Positions 1 through 11,660 of a DNA stretch of 64,000 bases are shown piece after piece. The position numbers were made by a program, and so were the translations under genes. The notes beneath the pieces were generated by a model. It worked only from the letters and a program-made list of their open reading frames with translations, searched no databases and had not been told where the DNA came from. The stretch is from Dryomyza anilis (Eukaryota; Arthropoda; Insecta; Diptera; Dryomyzidae), in contig OX638130.1 of NCBI GenBank assembly GCA_951804985.1, positions 82,082,583-82,146,582 on the forward strand. Reading direction: 5' to 3'. The first letter of the stretch is position 1. Each line of letters starts with the position of its first letter.

Positions 1-147
1 TAAATGAACCAGTGGATCTAAAAACTTAAGTCTCTTCTAAAAGGGCAAACAATTATTCTTGATGCCTTTTTGGATTTTTCAGAAAAATTTGCTTTAACAT
101 TTTAAAATTACCTGCAAAAGATCATAACAATTGGCGAGATCGCCTTT

Positions 148-613
148 CCATGTAGGCAAAAATGATCGACCCAAGGCTGGCCCAGACTTACGCCAATAGT
201 ACTCAACTCAGGGCCAAGTACGAAATTTAGAGTTAGCCCATGTCTGGTCAAACCATAACCAGGGCGCAATACTGAAAAACGATATTGGTCAGAATAGCGA
301 TCGAAGGTTTGGCCCAATGCTTGAAAACAATACTGACACAAAAGCGGGTTCGATTCCTAAGAGAAACTTCTAATTTTTTTTTTAGATTTTTAAATATGTA
401 AATTTTTGTAAATTAAACCGTGACCACGGAATATAGCCGTTTTGAAGAATTATTAATCCATATCTTGGTAGCTTTGGGTTAGTTGAGTCTTGGGCCAATT
501 CTTATTCTTCCAAGCTGGGCCGAGTCTTTGGCGAAACCTGGTTAACCGACTCTTGGCCGCCCAGAATTGGTTGCGGATTGGCCATGTTGTCAAGTCTGGC
601 AGTTCCTACATGG
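148..613. mobile_element. Inverted-repeat element, CCATGTAGG ends, copy 1
   Basis: A ~466-bp non-coding element. It begins CCATGTAGG (148) and ends CCTACATGG (605-613). The interior is unusually GC-rich for the area, with repeated GGCCCA/TTGGCC words. A second, divergent copy lies at about 14690-15850 in the opposite orientation: both ends of this copy (about 148-230 and 485-613) align by eye to the two ends of that one. No open frame fits a transposase, so it is read as a non-autonomous DNA transposon. Superfamily unknown; no clear target duplication seen. Confidence 0.6.
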
Positions 614-745
614 GTTACAATCCGAATTTTTCAATTTGACAAAAAGCCACCAAAATCATTTTTTTTTAATTGACTCACAGTTAAAATTTCTTTTTAATTT
701 AAAAAAAAAATCACATTAAAAAAAATGTAGTTAATAAGTAGGACG

Positions 746-1132
746 GTTCTTCCCAGTGTGTCATTCGTTTCGATATTGTTACGAGATGAATGCGAGTATA
801 TGGAGAATACACACGGTATCGGACTCATTCTCTAGCGATATCGTGCGTCAAATTGAAACTACAGTAAGATAGATATTGATGTGTTCTGTCGGAATTTTCT
901 CGATACGACACATTTTTCCAAATCGGAACGATATCGAAGAAAAAATGATCAAAGTACAAGATAACAGCGAAAAATATTACGATATCAATGTGATAAATGT
1001 TTAAATATCGTATCTTGTCATAGAATTTGAATGGAAGAGAAAATTTAAAAATTAGAATTGATAAAACAGGGAGATTTAACTTTTTTTTAGTTATTTGAGA
1101 AAGCTTCGAGGCATTGAAGGTCTTCGAGACTT
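746..1132. mobile_element. MITE-like element, CCCAGTGTGTCAT end, copy a (right end truncated)
   Basis: This starts GTTCTTCCCAGTGTGTCAT and shares internal blocks with the copy at 1303-1688. Both have a GTCATTCG..TTCGA start, a GATAAATRTTTAAATATCG block (near 990 and 1544) and a TTCGAGAC/TCCGAGAC end. Its right inverted repeat is missing. Non-coding. Confidence 0.5.
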
Positions 1133-1302
1133 GATTAAATATTAATTCAAATATTTTTAACCATTGTAAAATTATATATACTATAGAATTTATAGTATTC
1201 TCCGTTTAATGGAATTTTTTTCATCGCATGATGGATACAAGCAGGTTCAGTTTTTTGCTGTAATGTTAAACATTGTGTAAACTTTTTCCTACATTCTTAA
1301 TA

Positions 1303-1688
1303 TGTCTAACCAGTCTGTCATTCGATTCGACATCACTACGATAATGTTTCGAAAATTCGAGGAAATTATTCGATCTCGATTACGATTTTTCGTATCTATA
1401 TTATACTACAATTTATTCTAAGATGTACGCAGATATCGTAACAAGATAATGAAGTCTATTCGAAACGTGAAAAAAAAACATTCTAAACTGTATCGCATCG
1501 AATATCAAGATTGATTCGAAAAACATTGCGATAATAACGATGTGATAAATATTTAAATATCGGATCTCTTCCATTAATTTTAAAAAATAGTAGTGATAAT
1601 GCAACGAGATCGAACTTGGTTATCGTAGTTAGTTCGAGAGAACTTCGAGCATCGAAGAGCTCCGAGACATGGCAGACTGGGTAGGAAC
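1303..1688. mobile_element. MITE-like element, CCAGTCTGYCAT inverted ends, copy b
   Basis: A ~386-bp element. The left end reads CCAGTCTGTCATTCG; the right end at 1668-1688, reverse-complemented, reads GTTCCTACCCAGTCTGCCAT. It is in the same orientation as the truncated copy at 746-1132, so the pair is a head-to-tail doublet about 170 bp apart. It is rich in CGAT/ATCG words and has no coding capacity. Confidence 0.5.
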
Positions 1689-1768
1689 AAAATATTGTTA
1701 AAACATATACTTGAATAAAGTAATAATTAGAATATTATTATACGATATCAACGTGCGACAGTACCTTG

Positions 1769-1892
1769 CACACTGAAAAAAATCGGCATGTACGTGATAC
1801 TAGAGATTGTTCTGATAATTTGTGCGAAAACAAAAAAATCAATTTAAAATTTTAAAATTAAAATTTGGTTAACGTAGAATTTTTTCAGTGTC
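1769..1892. repeat. Short inverted-repeat element, ACACTGAAAAAA ends
   Basis: A ~124-bp unit whose left end CACACTGAAAAAAATC is mirrored by TTTTTTCAGTGTCC on the right, with ACGT a few bases inside each end. It could be a tiny MITE. A further CTCAGTGTCC at about 2059 suggests decayed neighbours. Confidence 0.35.
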
Positions 1893-2089
1893 CAATTTTT
1901 TTTTTAGATTTTTGTAGCACTCTTCAATCAAGAATGTATTCGTCCAATAAATATTTCTTTAAAATTTGAAATAAGAATGACATATTCAGGAACCAATCAT
2001 GCTAATTAGTAAGTCAAAGAATTTTCATCTACAAATTCAAAAAAATATTTTGTTTTTCTCAGTGTCCACAACGCAACTGCATCTCAATA

Positions 2090-3420
2090 AATACTTAAAA
2101 TACACTAAATTTTCACACCAAATCACTTCCAGTTTATAACATTTTATTGCATTTCAGTCATGCGGATGCATCCGCCCAACTAGTCAATTCAATCCGTTTT
2201 GTTCCGATCCAATCCGACCCGACCCGTTTCGATGCGAGTCAATACAACACATCATGCTTAAGAAGGGCGTAGCACCGACTTTACATTGATGCCTAAACGA
2301 CTCCGGTAACTAGAGAGTCCAACACATTTCTGCCACAGGAATTTATGACAGGTTCAGATATCAAAAAGGCGATTAGAGTGCCAGGCTGCGACTTCGTAAT
2401 AGTTTTCTTGCAGATGTAAGCAAATCAAGAAGCTCCAATTGTAAATGCAGCCGTGGATTACGTGCAACGCATCGCCTTCGTCTCCGGCTGACAATCGAGA
2501 CCCATCAAGTACCTACCAACCAACCAACCATTCGCATTGAAGCCCGCAGCCAGTATGAGTCTCGATCCAGTCGTTCAGCAGATAGATATCATCGCCTATA
2601 AAACGAGTAATTAACGTATGGGTCGTTGCGTAGCAGCCCTGCACATTTCAGGGATGCGCCTTTCATAATTTTTGCTGTTTTGTTTGTGATTTGATTTTGT
2701 AGCTGAGTCTGGGATTGTGACTGTGTCTGTCTCTGTCTGAGTTCACTATTAAATTTAAACTTTATGACCAACATTAAAAATAGGCTTCATTTCGCATTTG
2801 TATGTATGATGACTGCCTGCCTGTTGGCATGGACGGACGGACGGACAACAACTGATTTGAGGGCTTAATCGCGATGGCTACGAACGCGTTGGAACGAATA
2901 TCATTGTTTATGAGAGGCTTAATATCTTTAAGTACGCCCGGTCTGACAATGCAATAAATTTTACAATTACGACAAGTTTAGAAATAAAAAAAACAGACGT
3001 CAAATTATTGCATTCAAAATGCACAGTTCACAAAAAAGCATTTCAAACGCGTTAGTATTTTGACAACCAGCCATTAAAAAGTCAATAATATCGACATTAG
3101 AGCCTCTGGCAAACTGCTGCATGCATTGAAAAATCTTGCCAGGGAAATCGCAATTATAAGTCGTAAATTAAGTTACAATTTGTTGGTTATGCATACATAA
3201 TCCCGGTATGTGAAGTATGGAAATTATTATATGCAGCAGCAGCGGTCTTTGAAGAACGGTTCCGACACCAGGCTCATTTATCAGAAGGTAACTTAATCAC
3301 AGTGGCTCCATCTTCATTTGTATGCAAGCTGCATGGCATACGCGCGGCATTCCTGCCAGACAATGCATCAACTCAGTCCAGACTTGGGTTGGAGTGAGAA
3401 AATATAACATTTCCAATGTT
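2090..3420. other. Low-copy sequence island, no gene recognised
   Basis: Higher-complexity sequence with a GGAC tetranucleotide run at 2829-2846, TCTGTCTCTGTCTG-type sequence at 2700-2740 and a CAACCAAC run near 2518. No frame longer than about 60 codons looks coding. Plausibly non-coding regulatory or intronic DNA, but nothing in the sequence proves that. Confidence 0.4.
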
Positions 3421-4015
3421 GGCTCAGTTAGTGGTGCACAAAGGGAAAATGTATAATAATTGCTAATGAAAGATTAAAATTGATACTCGGATGAAGAAGC
3501 CACCATTTTTAAAGAAAAGATTCTTAATTCAGTAAAAATATATAGAAAGGAAAAAACGCATCACCTACCAAATTCATCATATGAAAGTATGCATTCATTG
3601 AATTTAAATATAATGTTTTTAAATAAATACTTTAAATAAAATTTAAAACAAATTTATTGATCGAAAAATAAATTTCGAATTTATAAAAAAAAAATCTAAA
3701 AAATGTTTTTGCGAAACAAAAAAAATCAAAAATAAAAATTCGACATATTCTGAAAATTAAATATATAATTTTTCAAACAAAAAAATTTTAACAGAAAAAA
3801 TATATTTTTTGAAATAAAATACACCCGTGTCAAAAAATTTCGAATAGAACAGTACTCCCTTTCCATAGGCTGTCATCCTTAAAATTACCCGTAATCAAGT
3901 TTGTCCTTCGATTTGGAATTATTTTACAATTTTGTATTATTTACCATTAAGAAATCAAATTTGTTCGTATTTACTTATCTCAGATTTTATGATATTTTTT
4001 CGAAAGAAATCCCTA
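3421..4015. other. AT-rich filler
   Basis: Poly-A and poly-T rich sequence. No repeat family, gene or RNA recognised. Confidence 0.5.
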
Positions 4016-4738
4016 CACTCAAACTAAAATCTGCTTACACTACACGAAATCGTTCGTGTATTTTACGAAAAAAATAGTGCAATTTATCTACGTAATATTT
4101 TGTGAAATACATACACGAAAGTACTTTCGTTAATTTATGATAACATTATTCTACGAAACATATCGTAAAATTCACAAAAGACTTTCGTAAATTTATGATA
4201 AAATTATGATTATTATTATTTGTGTATTTTATAAATCGACATATTCGTAAATTTTATCTACGAAAGTCATTTGTACATCATACGAATTATTGTTATTTTT
4301 ATTCGTAATTTATTTAATATGTTTGTATGTTTTGTAGGAATATTACGAATTTACAAGAATGTAAATACACGAATAATGGGACGATGAAAATGACCGTTCA
4401 TTCATTTATAAAATATGAAATATTATTAATTAATTAGATACTTTTGCATCTTTAAAACAAACAGAACTAACACTGAACACATTTTAAAACTGTTTGTATT
4501 TTATAACTATCTGGTTCGACCGCGATACCAATTAAAATAAAATGCAGATCCAATTTTCTATTTAACGCAATTATCATTTACTAATTATTCGTAAAAAAAA
4601 CACGAATTGATTCGTAATATATACGAATTATTCATAAAAAAGTAGAATAAAAAGTAAATTACTATTTTTCGTGTATTTCATGAAATAAAAAATTACGAAA
4701 AAATATTTCGTAAAATATCCTAGAAATTAATTTGAGTG
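4016..4738. mobile_element. TA-flanked inverted-repeat element, CACTCAAA ends, copy 1
   Basis: A 723-bp non-coding element. TA (4014-4015) precedes CACTCAAACTAAAATC, and the right end is TTTGAGTG followed by TA. The interior is dominated by palindromic TTTACGAA/TTCGTAAA words, and ACGAAATCGTTCGTGTATTT occurs just inside the left end. The same end plus interior blocks recur at 63699-64000. TA flanks fit a Tc1/mariner-type non-autonomous element, but with no transposase the superfamily is inference. Confidence 0.65.
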
Positions 4739-5054
4739 TAAGTTAAGTTCAGGATACTGATGAAAATAGTTTACTAATAATAATGATGAGTTTAATACAC
4801 AACCTTTGTTTTCGTGACATTGTGTTGAAGTTTGCCGATTTTTTAATCAAATTTTAAGAAATGTCGCGTCGTAATTGCGTTTTTAATGCGGAAGTAGATA
4901 CGAAAATTTGAATTAAAGATTATCTCCGATATTTTCTTTATTCCAGTATATCCTACTTTTCCACTATTAACAATGTAATGTGTCCATTTTGTTATAAATT
5001 TAGAGTTGGTATCTTTAAATATGATGTACATTTATTTCGAATCTTATGTATTGG

Positions 5055-5210
5055 TTCATATATTTGATGAAACGTAGTTTTTGCTTAAACTTTTTCAAAT
5101 TGAAGAACACTTATTCAGTTATTCATCAAATTGATGATGAATTCGTAACATTGATGTTTTGTAGTGATCAATATTGTGCATTGTTATTCAATACAATGAA
5201 TCATGGTTTG
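5055..5210 (-). repeat. Fragment related to the ATCATATTGATGA repeat family
   Basis: The reverse complement of this segment aligns by eye to about 7790-7960. Shared blocks are CAAACCATGATTCATTGTAT, ACATCAATGTTA, AAGTGTTCTTCAAT and ACGTTTCATCA. It ends directly at the hAT-like TAGCGATGGGC at 5216. Confidence 0.5.
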
Positions 5211-5215
5211 AAGTA

Positions 5216-5690
5216 GCGATGGGCGAGTGACTGTTTTTGATGGCACGGGTACGCAGATAGGTGACACGCTCGAGCACGAGTCCGACGAATAAATTTACAG
5301 GCACCCACGATAAAGCACGGGTTTTAAAAAGACCCGAAGAAACACGGAAAAATACAACAAAACACAAAAAAAAAGCATGGAAAAACACAAAAAAAAAATA
5401 CCGGAACTGTTTAGATTTTTGGAACCGGAATCGTTATTAAAAATGTGTGGAACTGGAATCGGAATCCATATATTTTTCTGGTTGAAATCTGAACCATTAT
5501 TTTAATTATTTGAACCAGATCCGGAACAAAAAATTATGTCCCTGTTAGGGAACGCAAAGAACCGAAACCGTTATTAAAAAAATTATGAAACCGGAATTGA
5601 AACCCACTTAATTTTTTGGTTGGAACCGGAACCGGAACTACAATTTTAAAAATCTTGGAACCCGAACCGATATGCCAAAGGGTCTTAGTC
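5216..5690. mobile_element. hAT-like terminus with GGAACCGGAA-type internal repeats (fragment)
   Basis: TAGCGATGGGCGAGTGAC resembles the TAGAGATGGGCACGTGAGTG end of the better element at 58758. It is followed by low-complexity CACGG/GCACGGG sequence and then, from 5403, irregular repeats of GGAACCGGAATCGTTATT. No matching right end or 8-bp duplication was found, so this is an end fragment or a composite of two decayed elements. Confidence 0.4.
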
Positions 5691-5949
5691 CCTGTAATAA
5701 ATGATTCAAAAATATATATATGAATAATATTAAATTATATTTTTGAAAAATATATTATTCAAGTTTAAAAAAAAAAACTCCAAAATACTATATCTTGGTA
5801 CAAAATAAAAAATTCAACTCTTACTGAATTTAATATGAGTTAAACACCATTTTATCCAATTTTAGATACATCCCGATTTGAATCCAACTATTCCAAATTC
5901 AATATATTAATTTGCATGCATTTGCTCAATGAAAATTCTTTTATTTCCA

Positions 5950-7160
5950 AGAATAACAATTGACTGTTGCTGCTGCTGCCAACACGATTCTCATAAATCC
6001 CGCAACAGGAGTCGTCTGCACATTGAAATATATTTCAATATGTGCACCTCGGAAGACAATAAAACCAAGAAAACACAGCAACGTCTATAATAACGAAACA
6101 GTTGCCAATAAGCATTTGGCTAGCCATTACCAACACTTGGCAATTGCCACGCTTGCAACCAGTAAAGGACCCGGATGACTTTGGCGTTGACACCGCATTG
6201 ATTCACGTCGTTGCGGTGCTGTCGCTGTGTGAAGAAGACCAGACGGAATGGAAGAAACGGAAAACGGATGGATCCTTGTCCTGCGATAAGATGTCGCGCG
6301 CACATTCCTAACACTTTGGAGACGCACACGTTTGACGATGACGATAGAGAAGAGACGACACTTTGCATTCGTGCGTCAAAACACGAATTTGACTTGCAAC
6401 ACATGGCCATCGATGGCACTTGACAGACAGACAGACAGGCAGGCAGTCAGACTGATAGGCAGGCCGATGGAAGGAAGAAGGGCGGCAGGACGAACTAACG
6501 GACAGACAGACATAGAGTCAGTAGCACGCACATTGAATGACTGACTGACTGCAGCGTAGATGCAACTCTGATAGAACAGCGAACAGTGAACAGTGCGGTG
6601 TGAGTGAGTGACTGCTTGATTATTCTGGTCAGGTTCTTGCGGTTCTGTGGCGCAGTCTTCGTGTGGACGGTAGACGCTGCATCCGCACGAACTCATTCAC
6701 CGCCAATGCTACAGACACCGAACCAAACCAAACCAAACGTTGGATTGATGCACTTGCATTAGATAGCTAAGGTGTTGGTGTCACTGCTGCTGTTGCTGCG
6801 GCTCCTGCTGATCAGGTTGGTGATGGTGCCCATTGCCGACATGTCGTTGTCGTTCCTAATCAATGAGAGTATTGCAACATTATTGCGACATGCAGCTACA
6901 AATGCCACAAACACATTTGCACTGCTACTGTGCCAGCTCTGCAGCTTCCCCCCTCGACCAGTGTTGCTTCTGTGCATTTGTGTGGTTTGTGGCGATTTTC
7001 TTATCACAGCTGAAACTCGGTTTGTCTGAGACTAATGTCGTGAATGAGTGGCCAAATGTGTGGCTAATTGGGTTGCTGCAATGCGTTTTGGTTGTCATAA
7101 TTGAAATTCAATTAAAACACATAATTTTAATAGGTTTTCCATTGAGTTGATGCAGTTCGT
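5950..7160. other. Low-copy sequence island, no gene recognised
   Basis: Complex, relatively GC-rich sequence. It carries GACAGACAGACAGGCAGGCAG at about 6422-6443, a CCAAAC run at 6723-6738 and a CTGCTG/GTTGCTG stretch at 6783-6811. Overlapping small open frames exist on both strands (largest 106 codons), but none shows protein-like composition, recognisable domains or convincing splice structure. Likely non-coding unique DNA of a fly genome. Confidence 0.4.
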
Positions 7161-7209
7161 TTGTTTTTATTTGTTACCTACCAGCTTGAGATTATTATAC
7201 CCCAAAATA

Positions 7210-7469
7210 TCGTCCTTGTAGAACTAAAAGTCACCAACTACATTTTCAAAATGCCAATTATTCATTTTCAAAATTATTTATATATCTTTCAATGTCTGAT
7301 AGATGAGCTCAATATTTGTATCAAATGTTAAAAAATTTGAATCTTTCAATTGATATTTTAACTTTAAAATCAATTACTATCAATTACTTTTTGTAATAAT
7401 TACCAACAAAGTTGAAATTTTAGATTTTCATAAAAATGTAGTTGGTGACTTTTAGTTCTACAACGACGA
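7210..7469. mobile_element. TCGTC-ended MITE, copy 1
   Basis: A 260-bp element with ~40-bp terminal inverted repeats. The left starts TCGTCCTTGTAGAACTAAAA and the right ends TTCTACAACGACGA, each continuing inward with GTCACCAACTACATTTT or its complement. It is flanked by TA on the left and CA on the right. A second copy lies at 36829-37085 with TA on both sides. Non-coding; TA flanks suggest a Tc1/mariner-mobilised MITE. Confidence 0.75.
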
Positions 7470-7752
7470 CATTAACTATTGTTTTTTTTTAATTATTCTT
7501 GAATAGAATCATAAGTAGTACTCGTCGCTTAAAAAGGTTAATTTTTATGAAAATTGGTATAACACATTAGCTGTACAATTTTGATGCTTAAGAGTTGCAG
7601 AAGAGCTTATCTAACTTATAAAAAACCCAATAGTTGTACAAGAAACTCTCTAACCTCTGTCAAACCCTTATACAAACATTTTGGCGTACTTAAACAGCTA
7701 ATTTTGAGCAATTGCAGCTAGCTGTACAATAGAAGTGAACAATCTTTATTAG

Positions 7753-9049
7753 AGCAGGAAAAAATATACATCATATTGATGAATTCCGTTCATCAAACCA
7801 TGATTCATTGTATTGAAGAACCATTCATAATATTAATGACTAACGACATCAATGTTATGAATGTGATCATAAATATGATGAGCGCTTGGTAACTGTCGAA
7901 AAAGTGTTCTTCAATATGATGAACTGTATGTGAAGAATACGTTTCATCATATTAATGAACAAGAACATAAAATACAACATCTTTTACTTCGTATTGCAGA
8001 ATGCTGTTCATCAAACCAAATTTCAAACAAAATATTTATTTATTATTAATTTTTTGCCGTACTTCTCAGTTCTCAAGTAGTTTTTGTATGTTATTTCTAA
8101 TATGATGCTTTCTCGACATGCATAAATTATTAAAATGTTTTATAATATATTTATTTATAATTACAACTTTTTATTCATAAAAAGTTATATTTTTAAAAAA
8201 TATATTAAAAAAAAAAAAATTTATTTCCGAAACATTTTTTTCAAAAATTTTTTTTTTCAAACATTTTTATTTTTTTGACAATTTTATTTTTTTTTTTATT
8301 TTTTCGGATATATTTTTTTTTAATTTTTTTTTCTGTTTACACAAAAAAAAAATCACCAACTACCAGTATTCATCATATTGATGATTTCATTCATTGAACT
8401 AAAATCGTATTTTTTCAGTGCTTTTCATTTTTAATATTTATTATATCAAGAAATTTGAAACAAAAATTGGTCTCTATTTACACATTTACGTATTTATAAG
8501 TCTTATAAGATTTATGATATTTAAATCAATATGGTTTGAAGACCAAAATTCTTCAATATGATGTTCACTTTTTCATTAATATGATGAAATGGAGGCTTCG
8601 AATAATTACCAATTATATATTATAAATCATTTTAGTATTATAAATACATAAATGTGTAAATGGAGATAAATTTGTGTTTGAAATTTGATGTTAAAAAAAT
8701 ATTGAAAATGAAAAACATTTAAAAAATAAGATTTTAATTTAATGAATGAATTCATCAATAGGATGAATGCTGGTAGTTGGTGAAATTTTTGGTAAAATTT
8801 GTGTGTGTTATTTTTAAATAAATTTTTTACAAGAACACAATTTTTTCGTAATATTTTGACGATTCAAATTCATTGTATTGAATATTTCGTTCTTCACTAT
8901 TATGTTCGAATAATTTTATATATAATGAATGTATTCATCAATATGTCATTTAATAAACGGTGGTATAAATATGATGAATTTGGTAGTTGGTTAACAAATT
9001 CATAATATTTGTGAATAAATTCATCATATTGAAGGATTTTTTTCTGTGT
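7753..9049. mobile_element. Composite inverted-repeat element, ATCATATTGATGA family
   Basis: The outer ends are inverted: GGAAAAAATATACATCATAT at 7758 against AATTCATCATATTGAAGG..TTTTTTTCTGTGTTG at about 9020-9049. The near-palindromic word TTCATCATATTGATGAA recurs throughout. A second element of the same style is nested inside at 8340-8804. No coding capacity. The outer boundaries are approximate. Confidence 0.45.
8340..8804. mobile_element. Nested ~465-bp inverted-repeat element
   Basis: The left end CACAAAAAAAAAATCACC is followed by AACTACCAGTATTCATCAT. The right end mirrors it with ATGAATGCTGGTAGTTGG and GGTAAAATTTGTGTG. The arms are about 60 bp. It lies inside the composite at 7753-9049 and shares its ATTCATCA words, so the two may be related. 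Confidence 0.55.
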
Positions 9050-9059
9050 TGATGCTAGC

Positions 9060-9459
9060 TGCAATTTTATCTAAAAGTGCTATCTGTAATAAATATATAT
9101 TCTCAGAATTAATTTAGCGATAGGCGTCGTCTGTCCATTGAAATTACGATTACAGGAAAACAAATAGATCTTGATCAAAGAATCTGTTATTGAAAATAGG
9201 TCGACCATCACAATAGTTCGATATAGAAGATTTCCATCCATTAGTTTAGTTTTTCTTACAGTTTAAAATCAAAAGTTGGCAAAATGTATAGCCCTTCCTC
9301 CATTGAATTACTTCATACTTGAAATGTTCCCGGACACGTGTCGTTCGAAATCAAAGTTGAAAATTATTTTATGCGCACAAACATGACACATTGCCAAAAT
9401 TCAAATTTACATAAATATTTAATATAAGAATGTTTTTAATTTGTCCAACGCCTGTTGTG
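9060..9459. other. Stretch with no recognised feature
   Basis: Moderately AT-rich sequence; no gene or repeat family recognised. Confidence 0.4.
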
Positions 9460-10160
9460 AACCTTTGAAGCCGCTCACTCGTGCTCGAGACCGAATCCGT
9501 GTGGGGTGCGTGTTTTTCGGCAGCCTACACCATGTGTCACTTATTAAATGGTGCTCTGCCATAACATGGCCTGAACATTGACACTTGCAATCACAACAAT
9601 ATAAATGCTACAAGTGAACTTGCAGACGAGGACCGAATGCCAAGACCGACAACAAAACCGTGATAGAGACGAAGACAGTAAGAGACACAGACAGGACAGG
9701 GTTCAACAAATGCAGCCAACAAAAGAAGGACACATGTGTGGCACAACAGCCACTCAACGACGGAACACACGCACAGCGATGTCGCTGCTAATGCAGCTAA
9801 TGATATCCGTCCGTTTCATTTGCCAACAATCAGCGGCGTCGCGTCGAGAGGACACACACGTTGTTGTCGTCGAATGAATGGTTGTTTGGAAGGATAGATG
9901 TTTGGTTGGATGGCAGGACGGAAGTAGAACGGTGGCAGGACGGGCATTATATGATGCAGGTCGATGTAGTTGTCGCACCATTTAACGCGTGTTGTTATGT
10001 CAGAGCAAACGTCGTGTCACATCGTGCCGCATGTGCAGCATGTTTAAATGCCAAATTACGCAGTTGCGTACAATTTAACAAATGTTGCACATGAAACCGA
10101 GGGGAGGGAAGTTGGCAAGGCCTTCAAGTTGAAGGCAGTGAGAAAACTGCAAGTGCATAA
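9460..10160. other. Low-copy sequence island, no gene recognised
   Basis: Complex sequence with CAACAG and GGATGG-type runs (9890-9930). There are overlapping open frames of 75-90 codons on both strands, none with recognisable protein features. Read as non-coding unique DNA. Confidence 0.4.
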
Positions 10161-10392
10161 AACTTGATGATGACGGAAATGAATGTTACTCCACCAACGT
10201 TCTTTCAGCTGTACTCACTTGCGTCAGTTGTCAAAACTTCACTTACGAGCTGTCAAAATGCAGCCACCTTCTTGGCACCTACAACGGTTTTTCCAAACGC
10301 AGGTAGTGTGGCCAGACCGCGTGTTTTCGTGAGACTGAAAAATAAAATATTAACTATTTCTCTGGGAAATAGGCAAGGTATATCCAATTTTA

Positions 10393-10560
10393 TCATCCGT
10401 TTGTAACACCCAGAAGGTGGTGTGACCGATATAGAAAACCATGTATTCTTGATCAGCGTTACTTCCTAAATTGATTTAGCAAATTAATTCAGCAAAGTCC
10501 GTATTTCTGTCCGTATGTCTGTTAGTCATATCTACCTTAATGTAAGTCTGTCTGTTTAAA
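10393..10560 (+). repeat. Dispersed GTAACACCCAGAAGG repeat, fragment
   Basis: CGTTTGTAACACCCAGAAGG, ATTCTTGATCAGCGTTACTT and a (GTCC/TCTG)-rich stretch appear in the same order as in the fuller copy at 44996-45650. Here the copy is cut short after the simple-sequence part. Confidence 0.6.
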
Positions 10561-10659
10561 TCAACTCGTGATCAAATTTCTGGCATTTTTCAGGAATATT
10601 TCCGGCAAGCACATAGAAAAATTTAAGTTTGTGGGAAGTTAACTTAAATAAAACGAGTT

Positions 10660-11287
10660 GGGAAAGTTAGGTCACATGGGTAAGTTCGGTCACATGGGAC
10701 GCACTTTTATAGTCGGTCGGGCCCGACTATGGAATACCCTACACTCTTGGTAGATATATTAGTGGTAAAATTTGGTGGCATACTTTTTAATAATTTACGA
10801 CTAAAATTTCCACTACAAAAAAATCGGTATATAATGAAAAAAATCAAATATGGGCGGATCACGCCCATTTTTGGAACATATATTTTTAGACGAATTATAA
10901 CAATATATTTTAAATTTTAAAAATATATATCTAATACTTTTCGATTTATTGGTTCCTAAAGAATTTTATAAAAATTACTTGTATGGGAGGTGGGCGTGTC
11001 CGTTGACCGATTTGGCTCATTTCCGTATACATAACCATTTTTTTGGCTAAAACATATTAAGACCAAATTTCATCGCGTTCTGACCAGTGTTTCTCAAGTT
11101 ATCTTGTAGTCGGACAGCCAGACGCACAGAAAGACATACGGACAGACGGACATGGCTAAACTGACTCGTGTAGTGATGCTTATCAAGAATATATATACTT
11201 TTTCCATACCGGTCACGCCTCATAAGGGGCGTTACAATATATGCACAAAGTTAATATACCCTGTACCTCATAGGTGTAGGGTATAAA
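10660..11287 (-). repeat. Dispersed GTAACACCCAGAAGG-family repeat
   Basis: One end reads GGGAAAGTTAGGTCACATGG (10670) and the other GTGTAGGGTATA (11273). The interior contains TATAGTCGG..CCCGACTAT, ATACCCTACACTC, a GACAGACGGACA stretch and AGAATATATATACTTTTTCC. The orientation is opposite to the 44996-45650 copy. This kind of repeat is common between genes in higher flies; I do not give it a family name from memory. Confidence 0.65.
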
Positions 11288-11660
11288 CACTCTCTAGAGC
11301 ATAGTGAAGTTAGAATTTATGTGAAAAAAACAGCGAACGCATTGTTAAAACCTTTCTTTTCAATTTTAAATAGAGTAGTTTAGACAATCTGAAGTAGTAG
11401 GTGCAGCAGTAAAAGTATTTTACAATAGTAAAATAATAGTGTTTTATAAGTTTAAATCAAAAAGTGTTTTAATTTTCAACTAATATAGAAATTTCAACAA
11501 TCTACAAGAAAACTTTGTAACACAGGGCATTTTAGAAATACTTTACAGGTTCGCTAAGTTGGTGATGATTTTAAATATTTAAAAAAATAAAAATTGTCAT
11601 TCCATTCAACGACGTTTCAAGATATTTAAAGTCAGGAGAAATTCCACTGACAACACAACA
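11288..11660. other. AT-rich filler
   Basis: Nothing recognised between the dispersed repeat and the mariner pseudogene. No mariner terminal inverted repeat could be identified here. Confidence 0.4.
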
